Of a stretch of DNA of 64,000 nucleotides, positions 24,024 to 36,744 are shown in pieces. Every line of letters starts with the position of its first letter. Positions within the stretch are counted from its first letter, which is position 1. The notes beneath the pieces were generated by a model. The model searched no databases. It saw only the letters and a program-made list of their open reading frames with translations, and was not told the origin of the DNA. Origin of the DNA: Rhabdophis nuchalis (taxonomy: Eukaryota; Chordata; Lepidosauria; Squamata; Natricidae); NCBI GenBank assembly GCA_039707465.1, contig CM077647.1, forward strand, positions 42,191,110 through 42,255,109. The letters run 5' to 3'. A program made the position numbers and the translations under genes.

Positions 24024-24317
24024 AAACCCACATCATCTAAAACTTTCATTAGCTTTCTGAAGCAAAACATTTTTCCAATTTTGAATATATTTACATATAT
24101 GACTGGCTTTGTATAGTTTCATGAATAAAGGAAAATGGCAAACTGTTATCAAGTCCTCCCCCACCCCCCCAGAAAACCTTCCATTTCCTTCCATGCATGT
24201 AAAATGGATCATATCCAAAACATTTAAGTGTGATTCTTGGCTTCCCCAGAAGGTGATTCTTCTGTGTTCTAGAGTGGCAGAGGACAAAAGGAGTTTTAGT
24301 TAAAAATAAAGTGTCAC

Positions 24318-24453
24318 CTATAAAACACGCAGGCAGGAGGAGGATCACAGTCTTTTTCTTCATATGAGGTCTCTGGGCAGTCACGACCCCCATTTGCAGG
24401 GAGCTGCAAGATGACTCGATGTCGAGATTGTTTTGTCACAGTAACAACTGACC
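24318..24453 (-). CDS. THSD7A: THSD7A internal exon 5 of 8
   Basis: The exon is 136 nt from a TTCATAG acceptor to an AG|GTGACA donor. After GGG-Ser it reads VVTVTKQSRHRVILQLPANG, then GRDCPETSYEEKDC, and ends ACVFY plus AG. KQSRHRV and QLPANGGRDC are diagnostic for THSD7A as I recall the family. A second AG lies six bases inside the exon (GGTCAG), in frame, so an acceptor shift would remove two residues (Gly-Ser) and change the next codon to Val. The first acceptor is chosen because it keeps the Gly that follows Gln-Glu in human. The remainder AG joins A of the next exon to give Arg before WKTHKW. Confidence 0.93.
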
Positions 24454-26167
24454 CTATGAACAAACATACAAACATCCATTTTGCTTCTCTTTTTATTGGA
24501 CCACTGCACTAAAATTTGAGAAATTAGAAAGACGTCGTATAAAACAGCTCTATTAGTTACTGAATCCTTCAGAATACATTTTAAATATATTTGAAGAACC
24601 ATAACTAAAACAAACTTATTTTAACTACTAGGTTAAAATAAACTATAAATAAATGATGTAATTGCACAGCAAAAAACAAATAATTTATTATACTGCCATG
24701 ATTTATATCTGAATATTTTATAAAGTTCTCACATTTATTTTCAAAGTGATTTTCTCTATATATTTATTTTCGCCATAATGCCCATGATAGCTTACTTTGG
24801 AAGCTTATATCTTATGTTTAATATATCATTCACTTGATTTAGGCATCTAAGATCATCAGTATTTCATGGATAACTCTCATTTACAGTCAAATTCTGTATT
24901 TACCTCTTGCGCTCGCTTCCCGAACTGTGTAGCACCTCTGTGCACCTTCCTGACCCACACCACAATATTATTTTGATCGTAGATAATCTTGCAATTTCTA
25001 TGAACTGTAGGCATTTGATGAGATATTTATATTGCCTGACAAAAGCATTTTTATTGCTGATCAAGAATTAGAAAGATCCAAGTTTATGTCACCATTCAAT
25101 TGTGAAGTTTTCTGAATGTCTATCACAATCTTTCATACTTACCTAACAGAATGGAATACTAAAGGTAATATAGGTGAGGAGGAACAGACTTCTATGCATT
25201 TCCTTGTATTCTTGAACGAAAGATGAGATATGAATGCAATTCATAAATAAATCATCTTGTTTAATAGAGATGCCAATCCTGACATCCAACATAGGTGCTC
25301 ATTGCTGTCATGTTTACATGGAGGTGCAAATGCAATAAATCTTGATGTTAAAAAGAAATGGCTTTGATATTGCAATTAAAGAAATACCAAAGTATTGTCC
25401 ACCCTGTGCATTACTCTCTACTTAATACTTTGGAATCACACACAGTATCTAGTTTTTCTTCTTCACTGTCATATTAAATATTTCAGGCACTTATTTAAAG
25501 CCTAGAGTTTCAAAATGCTCTTTGTTTTTAGTTATGAGTTTAATCTGTCTAATCCTTTATTAGTTGGTAAATACTTTAATTAGCAACCAGAGTGGCTGTA
25601 AAAGTAACCCTGTATTGATCTCACATTTTACACAGCATGGAGCGCAGGCTGTGAACTAAACAGGGTATCTTTTCAATACAACAAGGACAGAACTTAAGCA
25701 AAGAGGAGGTGAAAGCAAACACCATATGCCACAAGGAGATTAACTCACATGAATGAGGAATTATATTATTGACTGTAGCAATAACAGTGCATGCATATTA
25801 AGAAAAATGCCTCCTGCTAGAGACAAAGAGATAAGGCAGAAATATGTGTTCAAGATTCAGGACATCAAAACTACTTTGAAAATAGAATTAGGATGTAGAA
25901 GAAATTCAAAAGAAATGCAGCATGCAGAATTATAATTGCAACCAGTTACATTAAACATCTTGTAAGATGTGCTCAATTAAGATTTCTAAACTTTATCTGC
26001 ATGATGTTTATTTTTTTCAGAATAGTATTTTAATATCTATCTTCTATGAAAAATATAGAATAAAAATGGAGGAAAATATCTCTTTATTCTACTATTGCTT
26101 ATATGTTAAAAAGGCACACACCCTCTGCACTGCTGAATTTGAAGGTGAAATTTATCGGATACTGATA

Positions 26168-26345
26168 CAGTGGTACCCCAGTACTCATCATTAATTGGTT
26201 CTGGAATGTGTGTTAAGTACCAAAAATGATGACTACTAAACAAATTTTTCCCATAAGGAATAATGTAGTGAGTCACAAGGCAGCCAACACAGACAAGTTT
26301 TAATTTAAGCACTGAGTACTAAGCAAACAATGAATACTGGGACAA
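26168..26345. repeat. eroded DNA-transposon/MITE remnant
   Basis: The stretch begins CAGTGGTACCCCAGTACTCA and continues GAATGTGTGTTAAGTACC and TTTTCCCATAAGGAATAATG. From memory this is a common squamate MITE. Its far terminus is missing or eroded. Confidence 0.5.
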
Positions 26346-27302
26346 AATTTGCATGCATTGTGTATCAAATTTGATGAGTTTCAAAGCAGCTGAATTCCAA
26401 GGTATTATATATCAGGTCACTTTCTTAATTTCAATTATGTCCCTCCATAAAGTGAGCAAATTAAATCAATACCAGCACAATGTCAATTCAAAATAATTTC
26501 TGCTTAAAACTATATTAATATTTATTAAACTGAGATATCTATCTCAATAAGAAGGTTGGGCTTTAATCAATGGATTAAAAAAAGATCAGAAGAAATAATG
26601 AAGGCTATTTACTAAAAGATAATGCTCTTAGAGAGGGGAAAATAAATATGAAAATCACTAAGAATTACAGATAACTTCCAAAGAGTGGTTTTGGTGGTTA
26701 AGATTGTGAAGAAGATGGAACTCATTAGCTTCAACTTACAGTTTTCAGTATTTATTTTTACTGTGTGTTCAAGGGATTTTTATTTGTTAATGCATTTATT
26801 TTTCATTTGATTTGATTCAATTTACACATAGATATGTGACATCTTAATCAGGATAGGCTACAAATCAATCTATCAAATAAAATTACTGAAAACAGAGACA
26901 TACAGACAGACATTTTTTTTATCTTCCTACAAATGTCTGATATAGAAAGATTTGTTCTGGAACAGAAAGTTATCATACATATTATTTTCCTCTGGCCATT
27001 TTTAAAAGGCTGAAAGAGATTCTTGATACAGGTATGTTACATTTCCTCTCTGACAAGAAAAAAAATATTACTTTCCAATCAAGCCTATAGCACCAGAATG
27101 CTAAAATAATTGACCAATAAAGTAGAATTTCAATGCATTTTGGAAGTAATTGCAGCATATTTAATTACTGTTCATTTAATTCTAGTGAGATTATTAGCAG
27201 CCCCTGAAACATCAGTTACTGTTAAAACTAAAAGTTATACTTGCTAAAATCACATTGAAATCTCACAACATAAACCTTGAAGACTTGTGATGAGGTTATT
27301 TT

Positions 27303-28151
27303 CCAACGCTGGCCATAGGGGGCGAACATCTTGCCCCTGTGGATGGGGCGCGCAATTTGGGTGTCCTCCTGGATACCCGGCTGTCTATGGAAGAGCAAGT
27401 GACAGCCGTGGCCAGGAGGGCGTTTTACCAGGTTCGCCTGGTTCGCCAATTGCGCCCCCTATTGGATCGGGACGCCCTTCGCACAGTCACTCATGCCCTC
27501 GTGACATCCCGACTGGACTATTGTAACTCTCTCTACATGGGGCTTCCCTTGAGGTGCACCCGGAGGCTTCAGTTAGTTCAGAATGCAGCCGCGCGGGCAA
27601 TTATGGGGACCACCAGGTTCGCCCACGTTACACCACTCCTGCGCGAGCTGCACTGGCTGCTTGTCGTCTTCCGGGTGCGCTTCAAGGTGCTAACTATCAT
27701 CTTTAAGGCGCTCCATGGCTCGGGACCTAGCTATCTGCGGGATCGGATCCTGCCCCATACATCCTCACGACCGATTCGCTCCCACAGAGAGGGACTTCTC
27801 CGGGTGCCGTCCACCAGACTTTGTCAGCGGGCGACGCCCAGGGGAAGGGCTCTCTCTGTGGCGGGCCCGGCCCTCTGGAACGACCTTCCCCCCGATATCA
27901 GAACGACCACGGACCTCCGCTCCTTCCGTATGAAACTAAAGACCCATTTCTTTCGACTGGCCGGCCTTGGATAGTCTCTCTGTCTATAGATTTTTAAATG
28001 TATTTTAATGGGTTTTAATTTTTTAGCACGGGATAACATAGTTTAATGGTGTTTTAAACTGTATATTTTGTATTGATTGTTTATATTGTTTTTAGTTTCT
28101 CCTGTGCACCGCCCCGGGTCCCTGTGGGGAGAGGGAGCGGTTAATAAATGC

Positions 28152-28160
<9 letters not shown>
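27303..28160 (+). pseudogene. L2-clade LINE, 5'-truncated, ORF2 C-terminus in one frame
   Basis: The frame at about 27339-27974 is open for 211 codons: NLGVLLDTRLSMEEQVTAVA, LVTSRLDYCNSLYMGLPL, LQLVQNAAARAIMG, then FKALHGSGPSYLRDRILPHT and LWNDLPPDIRTTTDLRSF, ending in a stop after RLAGLG. This is the complete C-terminal part of L2 ORF2 without internal stops, so the insertion is fairly young. The start is upstream and absent; the ATG at 27339 is incidental. The 3' UTR ends in the CCGCCCCGGGTCCCTGTGGG motif and an (ATT)n tail to 28180. Confidence 0.9.

Positions 28161-28181
<21 letters not shown>
28159..28181. repeat. (ATT)n tail of L2 insertion
   Basis: About seven ATT units directly following the L2 3' UTR. 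Confidence 0.9.
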
Positions 28182-28182
<1 letters not shown>

Positions 28183-28237
28183 TAACAGCCTGGAGAAGGA
28201 ATTCAAATTATTTATCTATAAAACTCAAGCACAGTAC

Positions 28238-28353
28238 CTTCTTGACATAAAGAAGGACACAGTGTCCAATCACTGTAAGGAGTCACAATGCAGTCTTTCC
28301 TGCAGGGCAATAAACAAGGTCTAACAGTTTCAGGACGAAGGTTTTCGGGACAC
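28238..28353 (-). CDS. THSD7A: THSD7A internal exon 4 of 8
   Basis: A 116-nt exon with acceptor TTTTTATAG and donor GTACTG (a weaker donor than its neighbours). It encodes CPENLRPETVRPCLLPC, then the linker and TSP1 start CRKDCIVTPYSDWTLC, ending SLCQE plus one base. YSDW replaces the usual WSxW opening of the repeat, as in human THSD7A as I remember it, so one of the two Trp positions is naturally absent here. The phase joins both neighbours correctly. An L2 LINE with an ATT microsatellite tail ends about 55 bp downstream of the donor. Confidence 0.95.
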
Positions 28354-28399
28354 CTATAAAAAACAATGAAAAGATTAAATGTACAGGAAAAACCATATA

Positions 28400-29590
28400 G
28401 TATTTGTCAAAGTGGTAATAGAAAAGGAACGATGAAAAGGAGAATTTTTTTAAAAAGAAAATGTCATTATCTTTCAGAATCATCGATCACTTTGTTCATT
28501 TTTTCCACATTGATATTTCTGTACCTAGTATTAGTTTTTTCATTCCAATTTCAGAGGAAACCTCTATTAAACCATAATAACTGAAAAATATCATAAAAAT
28601 CTTCTCTATACTCAAGAGAAGTTCTGCAGTTTTTGCGGTTATGCAATGGAATACAATTTGTTTTCACCGGAATTCAGTAGTAACTATACCACAATAATTT
28701 CATAGGCTGATCTCAGTCATAAATTTTATTAACAGGACTTTGAATGGAACCTGTATCTGAAGTCTGGAAAGATATTTTGTTTTGTGGAAGAAATAGGAAG
28801 GGGGAATTTACTCCAGGGAATTGCACACTAGTCTGATTAAATCAGAAGGCAATAAACTGCCAGATCATAATTCAACATGGATTATAAAACAACTGAAAAC
28901 AAAATTATTACCATATGGTAGGTTCATATTATTCTCTATTATTCCCTTACTCAACTGTTCATCTAAAGGTGTCTAGTGCATATTACATCTTCTGATCATA
29001 GTATTTGTTTTCTTGCCTTTAAATCAAGCTGTTAAGGTTATAATTACATCTGCAGCTATCGCTCTTTCTCTCTTAGACCTCCAACCCTATTCAATGTCAA
29101 ATTAAACTGAAGTAATATAAACTGAAGTCTGTTACTCTAAAAATAAAGCCAATAATATTGACTGTATCTATTCCCACCAATTATTTTTATTAAGAGAAGT
29201 AAAAACATGGTTCTCATTTGCACTTTTATGTACATCTTCTGCTCTTTAAACCTTATTAAATGACATGAGCATGATGGTTCAAGAGATTAACTAACATATT
29301 TCTGTTCTTCCTTCACAAGACTTCATCTATTATATATTGCTACTATCTTATTGGAAACCTTGTGATCAATACATCCATTTGGAAACAACACTTTTAATAG
29401 AAGCAGCTGTTTTGTAAGCCAAAACAAAAAATGCTGTAGTTTCAACCCAATGCATTTATATGAACAAATTTGGACTTGTTTTTAATATTATTCTGTTCTG
29501 TTCTGAGTTCCATTCTGACATGGAATTATGTCCTAATATATCTATAAATACAAGTACCTTAGAAGATATTTAGGTACTAGCATTATATTT
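28400..29590. other. THSD7A intron 3, no feature
   Basis: AT-rich intronic sequence without recognisable repeats or coding frames. Confidence 0.5.
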
Positions 29591-29592
29591 AC

Positions 29593-29827
29593 TTTTTGGG
29601 TGGTACTTGTCCCATGTTGAGTCTCACACAGATGACTTTCCTCGTTTGCATTCCAACAGCACAGGTGGCTTCTCCATTCCAACCTGCAGAAGAGTTGAAT
29701 GCGGACACAGAAGTATCTTCTATGCATTGTCCCCACTGTCCAGTCTGCCAGTGATAAACTGTACAAGGATGATCATTGCAATTGCGTGTTTCCTGTAGCA
29801 TGCTGCTATTTGGGCATTGAAGACCAC
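29593..29827 (-). CDS. THSD7A: THSD7A internal exon 3 of 8
   Basis: This exon is 235 nt, preceded by TTCTTCTAG and followed by GTAAAT. It reads GGLQCPNSSMLQETRNC, then VYHWQTGQWGQC, then CIEDTSVSAFNSSAGWNGE, then a GMQTRKVICVR stretch, ending QVPPK plus two bases. It therefore contains the tail of one TSP1 repeat and the Trp-rich start of the next. Two NSS sequons are candidate N-glycosylation sites in the secreted or extracellular segment. The match to remembered THSD7A is strong across the whole exon. The final AA pairs with G of the next exon to give Lys. The downstream intron is only about 1.2 kb, the shortest visible. Confidence 0.96.
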
Positions 29828-30539
29828 CTAGAAGAAATAATGTTGGAGTATATAATAGGGGATATAAAAAAATTGTAACTATAAAGGGGAATGAATAGAT
29901 AATATATCTAGTATCCCTACACTCCCACCTCAAATACATCATTTTAAACAAGACAGGTGAAAAAAAAATAGACAAGCATTAAGCTGTTTGTTATGCTAAG
30001 GTTTTGACTGAATGGGCTCTTTAGCTGCAGTCTGAATGCTTTTCTCTGAGAACAAAATGAAATACTTCCATACATCTAGAAAACACATGGAAAGCAATAT
30101 TGTCCAGTCTTTTCTCTGATTATATAGTTTTCTATGTCAGATGCTTTTGTTTAAAGTCAAAGGCTAAAATTATACATTCATCTACAACTTTCAATTGTAT
30201 CCTTTTGCCATTAGATATTGAATAGGGGGTAGAATTATCTCAACTTGTGCCCTAGTTTTTATTCTTTCATCTTTTTCTTATTCCACAATTGAACATTTCT
30301 AGAATTAATTCACCATGCCATTATTTTATTATATCTGAACTTGGAAACTGTAGTCAATAAGACTAGGAAAGTTCAGCATATGAACCTCAATTTAAATTAA
30401 GAGGGTAACAGCCAATATTTTCAATTCTTATAACCAAAGATTCCTAGTTAAAACATAATGGGAAAATATGAGTAATTATAAGCAGAAAAGAGAACCAAGG
30501 TTTATGAGTATTTTGATACATCTGAACTATGTCATTATT

Positions 30540-30875
30540 GGTAAAGGTAAAAGTTCCCCTCACACATGCCACTCCTGACTCTAGGGGGTGGTGCTCATAT
30601 CCATTTCAAAGCCAGTGTTATCCAAAGACATGGTCATGTGGCCAGCATGACTAAATGCTGAAGGCACACGAAACACTGTTACCTTCCCACCAAAGGTGGT
30701 TTTATACTTGCCATTTTACATGCTTTCGAACTGCTAAGTTGGTGGAAGCTGGGACAAGTAACGGGAGCTCACTCTGCTATGCGGTGCTATGGATTCGAAC
30801 CACCAAACTGCTGACCTCTCTGATCGACAAGCTCAGCATCTTAGCCACTGAGCCACCATGTCCCTTCTATGTCAT
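30540..30875 (-). repeat. tRNA-derived SINE (Sauria type)
   Basis: On the minus strand the head reads GGTGGCTCAGTGGCTAAGAT (A box) and GTGGTTCGAATCC (B box). The body contains ACCTTTGGTGGGAAGGTAAC, and the tail has CTAGAGTCAGGAGTGGCATG and ends TTTTACCTTTA, resembling a BovB end. The promoter boxes are well preserved, but there is no evidence of activity. It lies in the same orientation as THSD7A. Confidence 0.85.
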
Positions 30876-30879
30876 TACA

Positions 30880-33800
30880 GATGCCCCATATTATACTTAA
30901 TTTAAATTGATATAAGAGATCATGGATGTTTAATCTAAAAATCCATTAGATCAATGAATGGACAATGGTAAAAACCAAATTAGCATTAAGAGACTATTTT
31001 CATTGGCTATCATTGTGTCTTCAAATGAATATCACTAACAAACAAAATATTAATGGAAAATTACAACCCCTGTCTCCATTGACCATATTATTTGATAAGA
31101 GTTATTTTTGTAGGGTTAATTTCATTTTAATTTTCCTATCCAAGCATACAGTAAAAATGAAGTATTTTGGTGACTTTGTATTGTTTATTTACCTTTGCAA
31201 TATTGGAAATTCAATGAAAAATCATCACTTGCAATAGAGGCACTGGACACTGTAAAAATCTGGCTTGGAAAATTTGCCCTTCTGGCCTACTCTGCACATT
31301 TTGATTGACATGCCTACATTTAGTCTCAGACTAATGTGTAGCCTTCCCTTGTTGATGCTTAAATTATGATCCTATTTCCATATTTCTTTTCCCAAATACA
31401 GTGTAAGAACTTCAGAGAAAGGGGAAGAAGATAAAGGTTTAATCAAGCAAAACAATAGAGGTAAATAGCATACCTCCTTCTGTCATTTACACCCCTTACA
31501 CTTGGAAAAGGTCTCTCCTATGTAAATATACAGAATTAATCTCTCTCTCTCTCTCTTTATTCTAATGTTTAGTTGACAACAATTAACCAGGTGTAATCCT
31601 GCTATTCTTTTAAGAGCAGGTGAATTTGGCCAGATGCTACCACCAAACATGGCTGATAACTCAACTGTAAACAAATATGAGCCCTGAACTTATGCAGTGA
31701 TAAAGTTACAAAAATAAAATCTTATTCATAACCATTTCTTGGTTCTCAAATGGATTTATTGTCAGGTTAGATTATTTAGATTATTTATGGGTCTATGTGT
31801 GTGAGAAATTTCTTACACTGTCTATCAATAGGGACTGAACAATTTCTTCAATGTTACATACATGAGACCCAAAACAGTTAGTTTTATATTCTGTTAATTA
31901 AAGTTTAATGATCATTAACACTCATTAGTAACTGAATGAGCATTACCATACATCAGTGCAGAATATTAAGTGGAACTATGGAGATACTATCATATCAAAG
32001 TATAAATAAATTCATTAGAGGAATTAATTAACTAAATGCTTTCAGGCAAAAATTAGTTGAGTTGTAAGACTTCAGATATGGATAATCCAATCGGACATAT
32101 ACATAAAAATAAAGAAACATAAGTTTATAAAACATGCAGTCTGTAAACATGTAGGCTACAAAAAAAGTAATGCTGATATAAACACACAGCCTGCTCTGTT
32201 TCTGTTCACCTATAATACTAGTAATAGTATACTAGTGGTAGGAAATAAGAGTTTTAAATACATAAGGGATTAATTCTATTTTTAAAAAGCAACTAAAGGT
32301 GGATATTGAGATGTGTGTGTATTTATACACTAACTATACACTATACACTATCAGAAAAAGAGGTAAGATAAGTAATTTTATTTCTTTCTCTATCTTATCT
32401 TTTCTTAATTCTTAACCAGAATTATCATCGTGTTTGTAAGGCACCAAGTTAAAGATGCCTGCATTATCCTTTCTATATAAGAAAGAGATGACCAAAAGTC
32501 ATGCTATCATGTGATTCAGAAAGAAGATGGATAATTATTTAGCTATGGCAATGGTTATCAGAAGACATGTTCTACAATTAATTAAGCCACAGACTTCCTT
32601 TTTCTACTTATTATTATATTCCTTTGCTATTTTGACACCAATTCTTCTCTTGATTTGAATATAAGAGTTTGCAGGAAATAATATCTACTAGTCTCCCTTA
32701 AGTTTGACCTACATATGCCATAATTGGTTTCCAGTGTACTTCAACAATCATTGTAAATGGCAGTGATGTGCATATTGGGGGAAATGTTACACTGTTTACT
32801 GATTATTTAGATTATCAGGCACCAATTTTTGTTCTCTGATCTGGAAATAATTAGCTTGATTATGACACCTATGAAAAAGCCAGACCTATTTTCATAATTT
32901 AATTATGATATTCAGAAAGGTAGAAGGAATGTGATGTGATTAAACTGTTTTGTCATCAAAAACATCCACCCTGATAATTGCCAAAATACAGTAACATTTC
33001 TAATCTTGCAGGGAGGATAATCTGATATAGTCAGATATTCCCTGTGTTACTATGTGAAAGAAGCTTCTCAAATTTGCTATAGTCTAAAATGAGTTTCATT
33101 TCATACAGAGATAAGTGATCGGCATTGACAGTATCCTTATCATCTTCCAGATTCTGGGATAATTTTTGCCAAATCTGAAAACCTGTTACCTCCTGTCTTT
33201 CCCCATTATCTGAATATATTTCAATAATGGCACTTGCCTAAATATCAGCTCCCAGACATTGTTGCAGGTTTAGCAATAGGTTAGATATCTAAAATATTCC
33301 ACACTGGGTGTGAACAAAGGAATATAGTTAATATCTATTGCCTTAGAGAAGCTAAGAGCTTAAGGCTCAATATTACTTCTTTACATGGCTCTCAAGCCTT
33401 TAGCATCATGAAAAATTAAGCATGAAACAATTTGAGGCTCATTTGTGACTCATAAATCATAGAGCTGGAGTACCTATGCTTGGAAAAGCCTCCACCTTCC
33501 TGTTGAAAAAGCTTTTAAAAATGTATTTATAGGCTGCCATATGCCAAGGGCTTAGAGGTGGAGAGAGTAACAGATGTTTTGAATTATAAAAGTAGATCTA
33601 TTCCTCCCTTTGGACTCCTAGCAGATTTGTCCCATAGTTTTTTGGGAAAGAGAAATTTGAAAACACATACAGCTTCTCACATCTATTTCTTTGCTTTCTC
33701 TCCCCTACCCTCTCTCACACAGAGGGAGGAAGGGGTGGGGGGAAGAGACAGAGAGTAAGCAACAGAAATGGATATATGGATTACAGGGGGAAAGATAACT

Positions 33801-35340
33801 TCCTAAAACAATAACTGACAGGAACAAGCAATCCCTATATTGCTTCAAACATATTTCTTCTAAGAAAAAGCTTCTGAATTTTTAGTAACATTTTGACCAG
33901 AAACTAGTACTGTTTTAGTCTGCAGGAAGACGAAAACTATTTTTACTGAGATTAGCTTTAATAAAAGAATATGGTTATATTATTATCCTTCTTCTTACAG
34001 TTCCTCCTTCTTACAGTTCAATTTAGTAGGAAGGTGTCTGTCTCAGCTGCTTCCTAATGTTACTCATTAGCTGTTTACTAATAGTTCTCGACTTAAAATG
34101 CTTTAGACCTTTGTGCATAAGCAACAGCTTCTGCACATCTCTATTAAAGTTATCTTCTTTATTCTGTAAAATTATACTTTTCAAATATTATTCTTTTAAC
34201 CATTTTTCAATAATACCTACTTGAAAATAACTCTTATTAATACAAATTTGTCAAATGTATGTTGGATGCTAATAGATTCAGTCCATTGATGCTAATCAAC
34301 ACAGAGCTTTCTGGTGATTCAGGAGCCATTTTTCCAAACCATGTTAATTCTTTTCCACTGAAATCTGTGGCAGATTTCCTTTATATCCCTTATAGAAACA
34401 GAACACAAATTACGTGATTTTCTTTCACTTAAAAATGTAAATTATTTGAGAATGGCCATAAACTCAGTGAAATATACATATTTTGCCCTCCAGATTCAAA
34501 GAATCAAATGTTTCTTTGTAGTATGAACGCTAAATGAAATCATGTGCTAAAAACATTATAATAGATATTAGCAAATTAAAAACAATTCCTGTAAAACATT
34601 TGGAATGATGAAAAAGGAAAGCATACGTTTTTCTTTTCTTTTAAGATTAAAATGGCTACTGAACAAAAAAAATTCTATACCACTATTTAAATCTTGCTAA
34701 GTTTACACTAAACCATTTCTTGGAGTAGGAATGTATAAAATATAAAACAGGCCCCTGCCACCTAAAGCTAAATGTAGAAAACAAAATGCAAGAAGGGACA
34801 GTAAGCAATTTGAAAGTAAAACAAGAGAATATAAGATGATATATTAGCCTTAACTGCTAGAAGCATCAGTTCTGGTACTGTCAATCTTCTGTGGCCAATC
34901 AGATAGGAAACATAACCAGATGAGCTAATTCTACTTTATTGTAAAGCTACATTGACAGAATCTTACAAATCTGAAAATACATTTCTCCCCCATTTATTCT
35001 CCCCTTCCTAAGAATGGCCTCTTCTGAGCATCTTGCCCCATCCAATATCCAGCTGTGGGCTATGCTGTCTCTTATTTGATCATTCCCTTTGCAGTGTCTC
35101 TTTGCACAGTCTCCCAAGGTCATTCCTATACACCACTGCAGATATTTTACAACTCATTAATACATGGCAAATCACAGTGAAAATAGTGTATACTCTACTT
35201 GCCAATACTGTTACTAATCATACTAGAATATTATGAGAGAGAGAGGGAGGGAGGAAGAACTTTTCCTTGTACATTTTTTGTCATGAATCCTAAGAAAATA
35301 TTACATGCTTATGTTTGTATATTGCAAAATGCTAATGTAT
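30880..35340. other. THSD7A intron 2, no gene seen
   Basis: AT-rich sequence with a short CT run at about 31542-31556 and a GGGAGG-rich stretch at 33721-33750. Nothing on either strand shows coding or clear transposon structure. Confidence 0.45.
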
Positions 35341-35348
35341 GGTCTTAC

Positions 35349-35540
35349 CTTCACCTGCATATGCCAGGATGGAACGGGTGCGCATCTGTTTCCCTTCTGT
35401 GGTTTTCCCTGAGCAGGTGTGAGAGCAGGAGGACCATCCAGACCATGTGCTGAGAACACAGTCCTTGGGGCATGGAATTTCACAGACAATGGGGACGGGA
35501 TAGATAGCATCTCTGCAGAGCTGTCTATCAACTTCTTCTC
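35349..35540 (-). CDS. THSD7A: THSD7A internal exon 2 of 8 (TSP1 repeat start)
   Basis: The exon is 192 nt between a TTTCCCAG acceptor and a GTAAGA donor, open throughout in the frame set by the neighbouring exons. It encodes GEEVDRQLCRDAIYP, then the inter-repeat linker CPKDC, then a TSP1 core STWSGWSSCSHTC, and ends ILAYAGE. WSGW is the Trp-x-x-Trp pattern that is typically C-mannosylated in TSP1 domains. The strong splice sites and near-identity to remembered human THSD7A make this one of the clearest exons. It follows the previous exon after a 25.8 kb intron. One Glu appears to be missing at the AGE/GG junction compared with the human protein as I recall it. Confidence 0.95.
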
Positions 35541-36249
35541 CTGGGAAAGAAAAGGCCAGTAGCAGTCTATCAGAGCTAATTTAACTTCAGTTGAACATTC
35601 TTAACCCAGATGGGCATATAAATAAATTAGATTTGGTTGCTTTGTAAAAAAAAAATAAACTGATTAGTTATCCAAGTGAGTGTATCTTTTTCCATGCCTC
35701 AGCGCTTGAGAAATTGTTGCAAAATCCATATTCACTCATGCATTCAAAATGGAGCTGAATGATGAATGGGAGAAGGTTCATATTTATACTTTGGAAATAT
35801 GTTAGGTAGCAAAAATAAATAGATTAAGAAAGGGAAAAATATTATTTAAATACCGTAACAACTATCTTTGTGGAAAAGATGCTACAAATTCATTATGTAG
35901 CTGAATTATCTTGCACAACAAACCTAAACAGATTTAGTCTAAAGCAAGTTATATGGCAACAATAGCTTCTACTGTCCTGGTCTTCTGGAAGTTCATTAAA
36001 AACTTGATCATTCCGTAAGAGCTGGATGTTGTAGCAATCTCAGTGCTTGGAATATTATATTAGTTATAATTGATGCCATGTTTGTATATTGTATTTCTGT
36101 TATTGTATGCTCTTCGTTGCTGTTTTTGTTTTAATGGCTGTGGTTCTTGCTTCTGTATCCTATTTAGAGAGCAGCCTTTAACAAAGATTATATAAATTCA
36201 TTAAAAATAAATTAAACCCCTGAATTTTACTAATGTATAACCCTCCAGA

Positions 36250-36535
36250 TAGAGCTGTTTGGTCTAGTGACTAAGATGCCAGATTGGAAAGCAGGACAGT
36301 TAGAAGGTTAGAAGGTAACTTTCTCCTTAGCCAGGAAAGCCATTTGGGGGTCTTTGGGCCAGTCAATTTCTCTAAGCCCAATTCATTCTACCATGTTGTT
36401 GTGTGGAAAATAGGAGGAAGAAGGCGCATTGGATATGTTCACCACCTTGAGTCATTTGTAAAAATAATAAAGCAGTCTACAATAAATAAAATAATAATAA
36501 AAATAACAACATTAATTGTATTCTGGACAATATGG
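36250..36535 (+). repeat. tRNA-derived SINE
   Basis: The head GAGCTGTTTGGTCTAGTGAC-TAAGATGCCAG is tRNA-like. It is followed by the conserved body TTTGGGCCAGTCAATTTCTC and AGCCCAATTCATTCTACCAT, then CACCTTGAGTCATTTGTAAA and an AATAAAATAATAATAA tail. From memory this is a standard snake SINE. Confidence 0.8.
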
Positions 36536-36744
36536 CCATAGCATTATAGGCATCCTGTCAGGGGTGCTCTATGTTGAAGATAGTTGGTGGACTAAAGTTC
36601 TTGTCTTCAGGTTTTTTTTTTAGTTTGTATTATTGTAATTAATGTCTCAATACTTCAATATTTATGGTTTTAATTGTAAGCCATCAGAGTCTCGTAGAAT
36701 GATAGCAGCAGCAAACAAATTAAATAAGTAAGTAAATAGGGATA

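Noticed and set aside
29542..29975. 128-codon frame extending the exon 3 coding sequence upstream
   Set aside because: The upstream portion lacks family similarity and an AG acceptor at 29828 fits phase and homology.
30655..30900. 81-codon frame
   Set aside because: Antisense translation of a tRNA-derived SINE.
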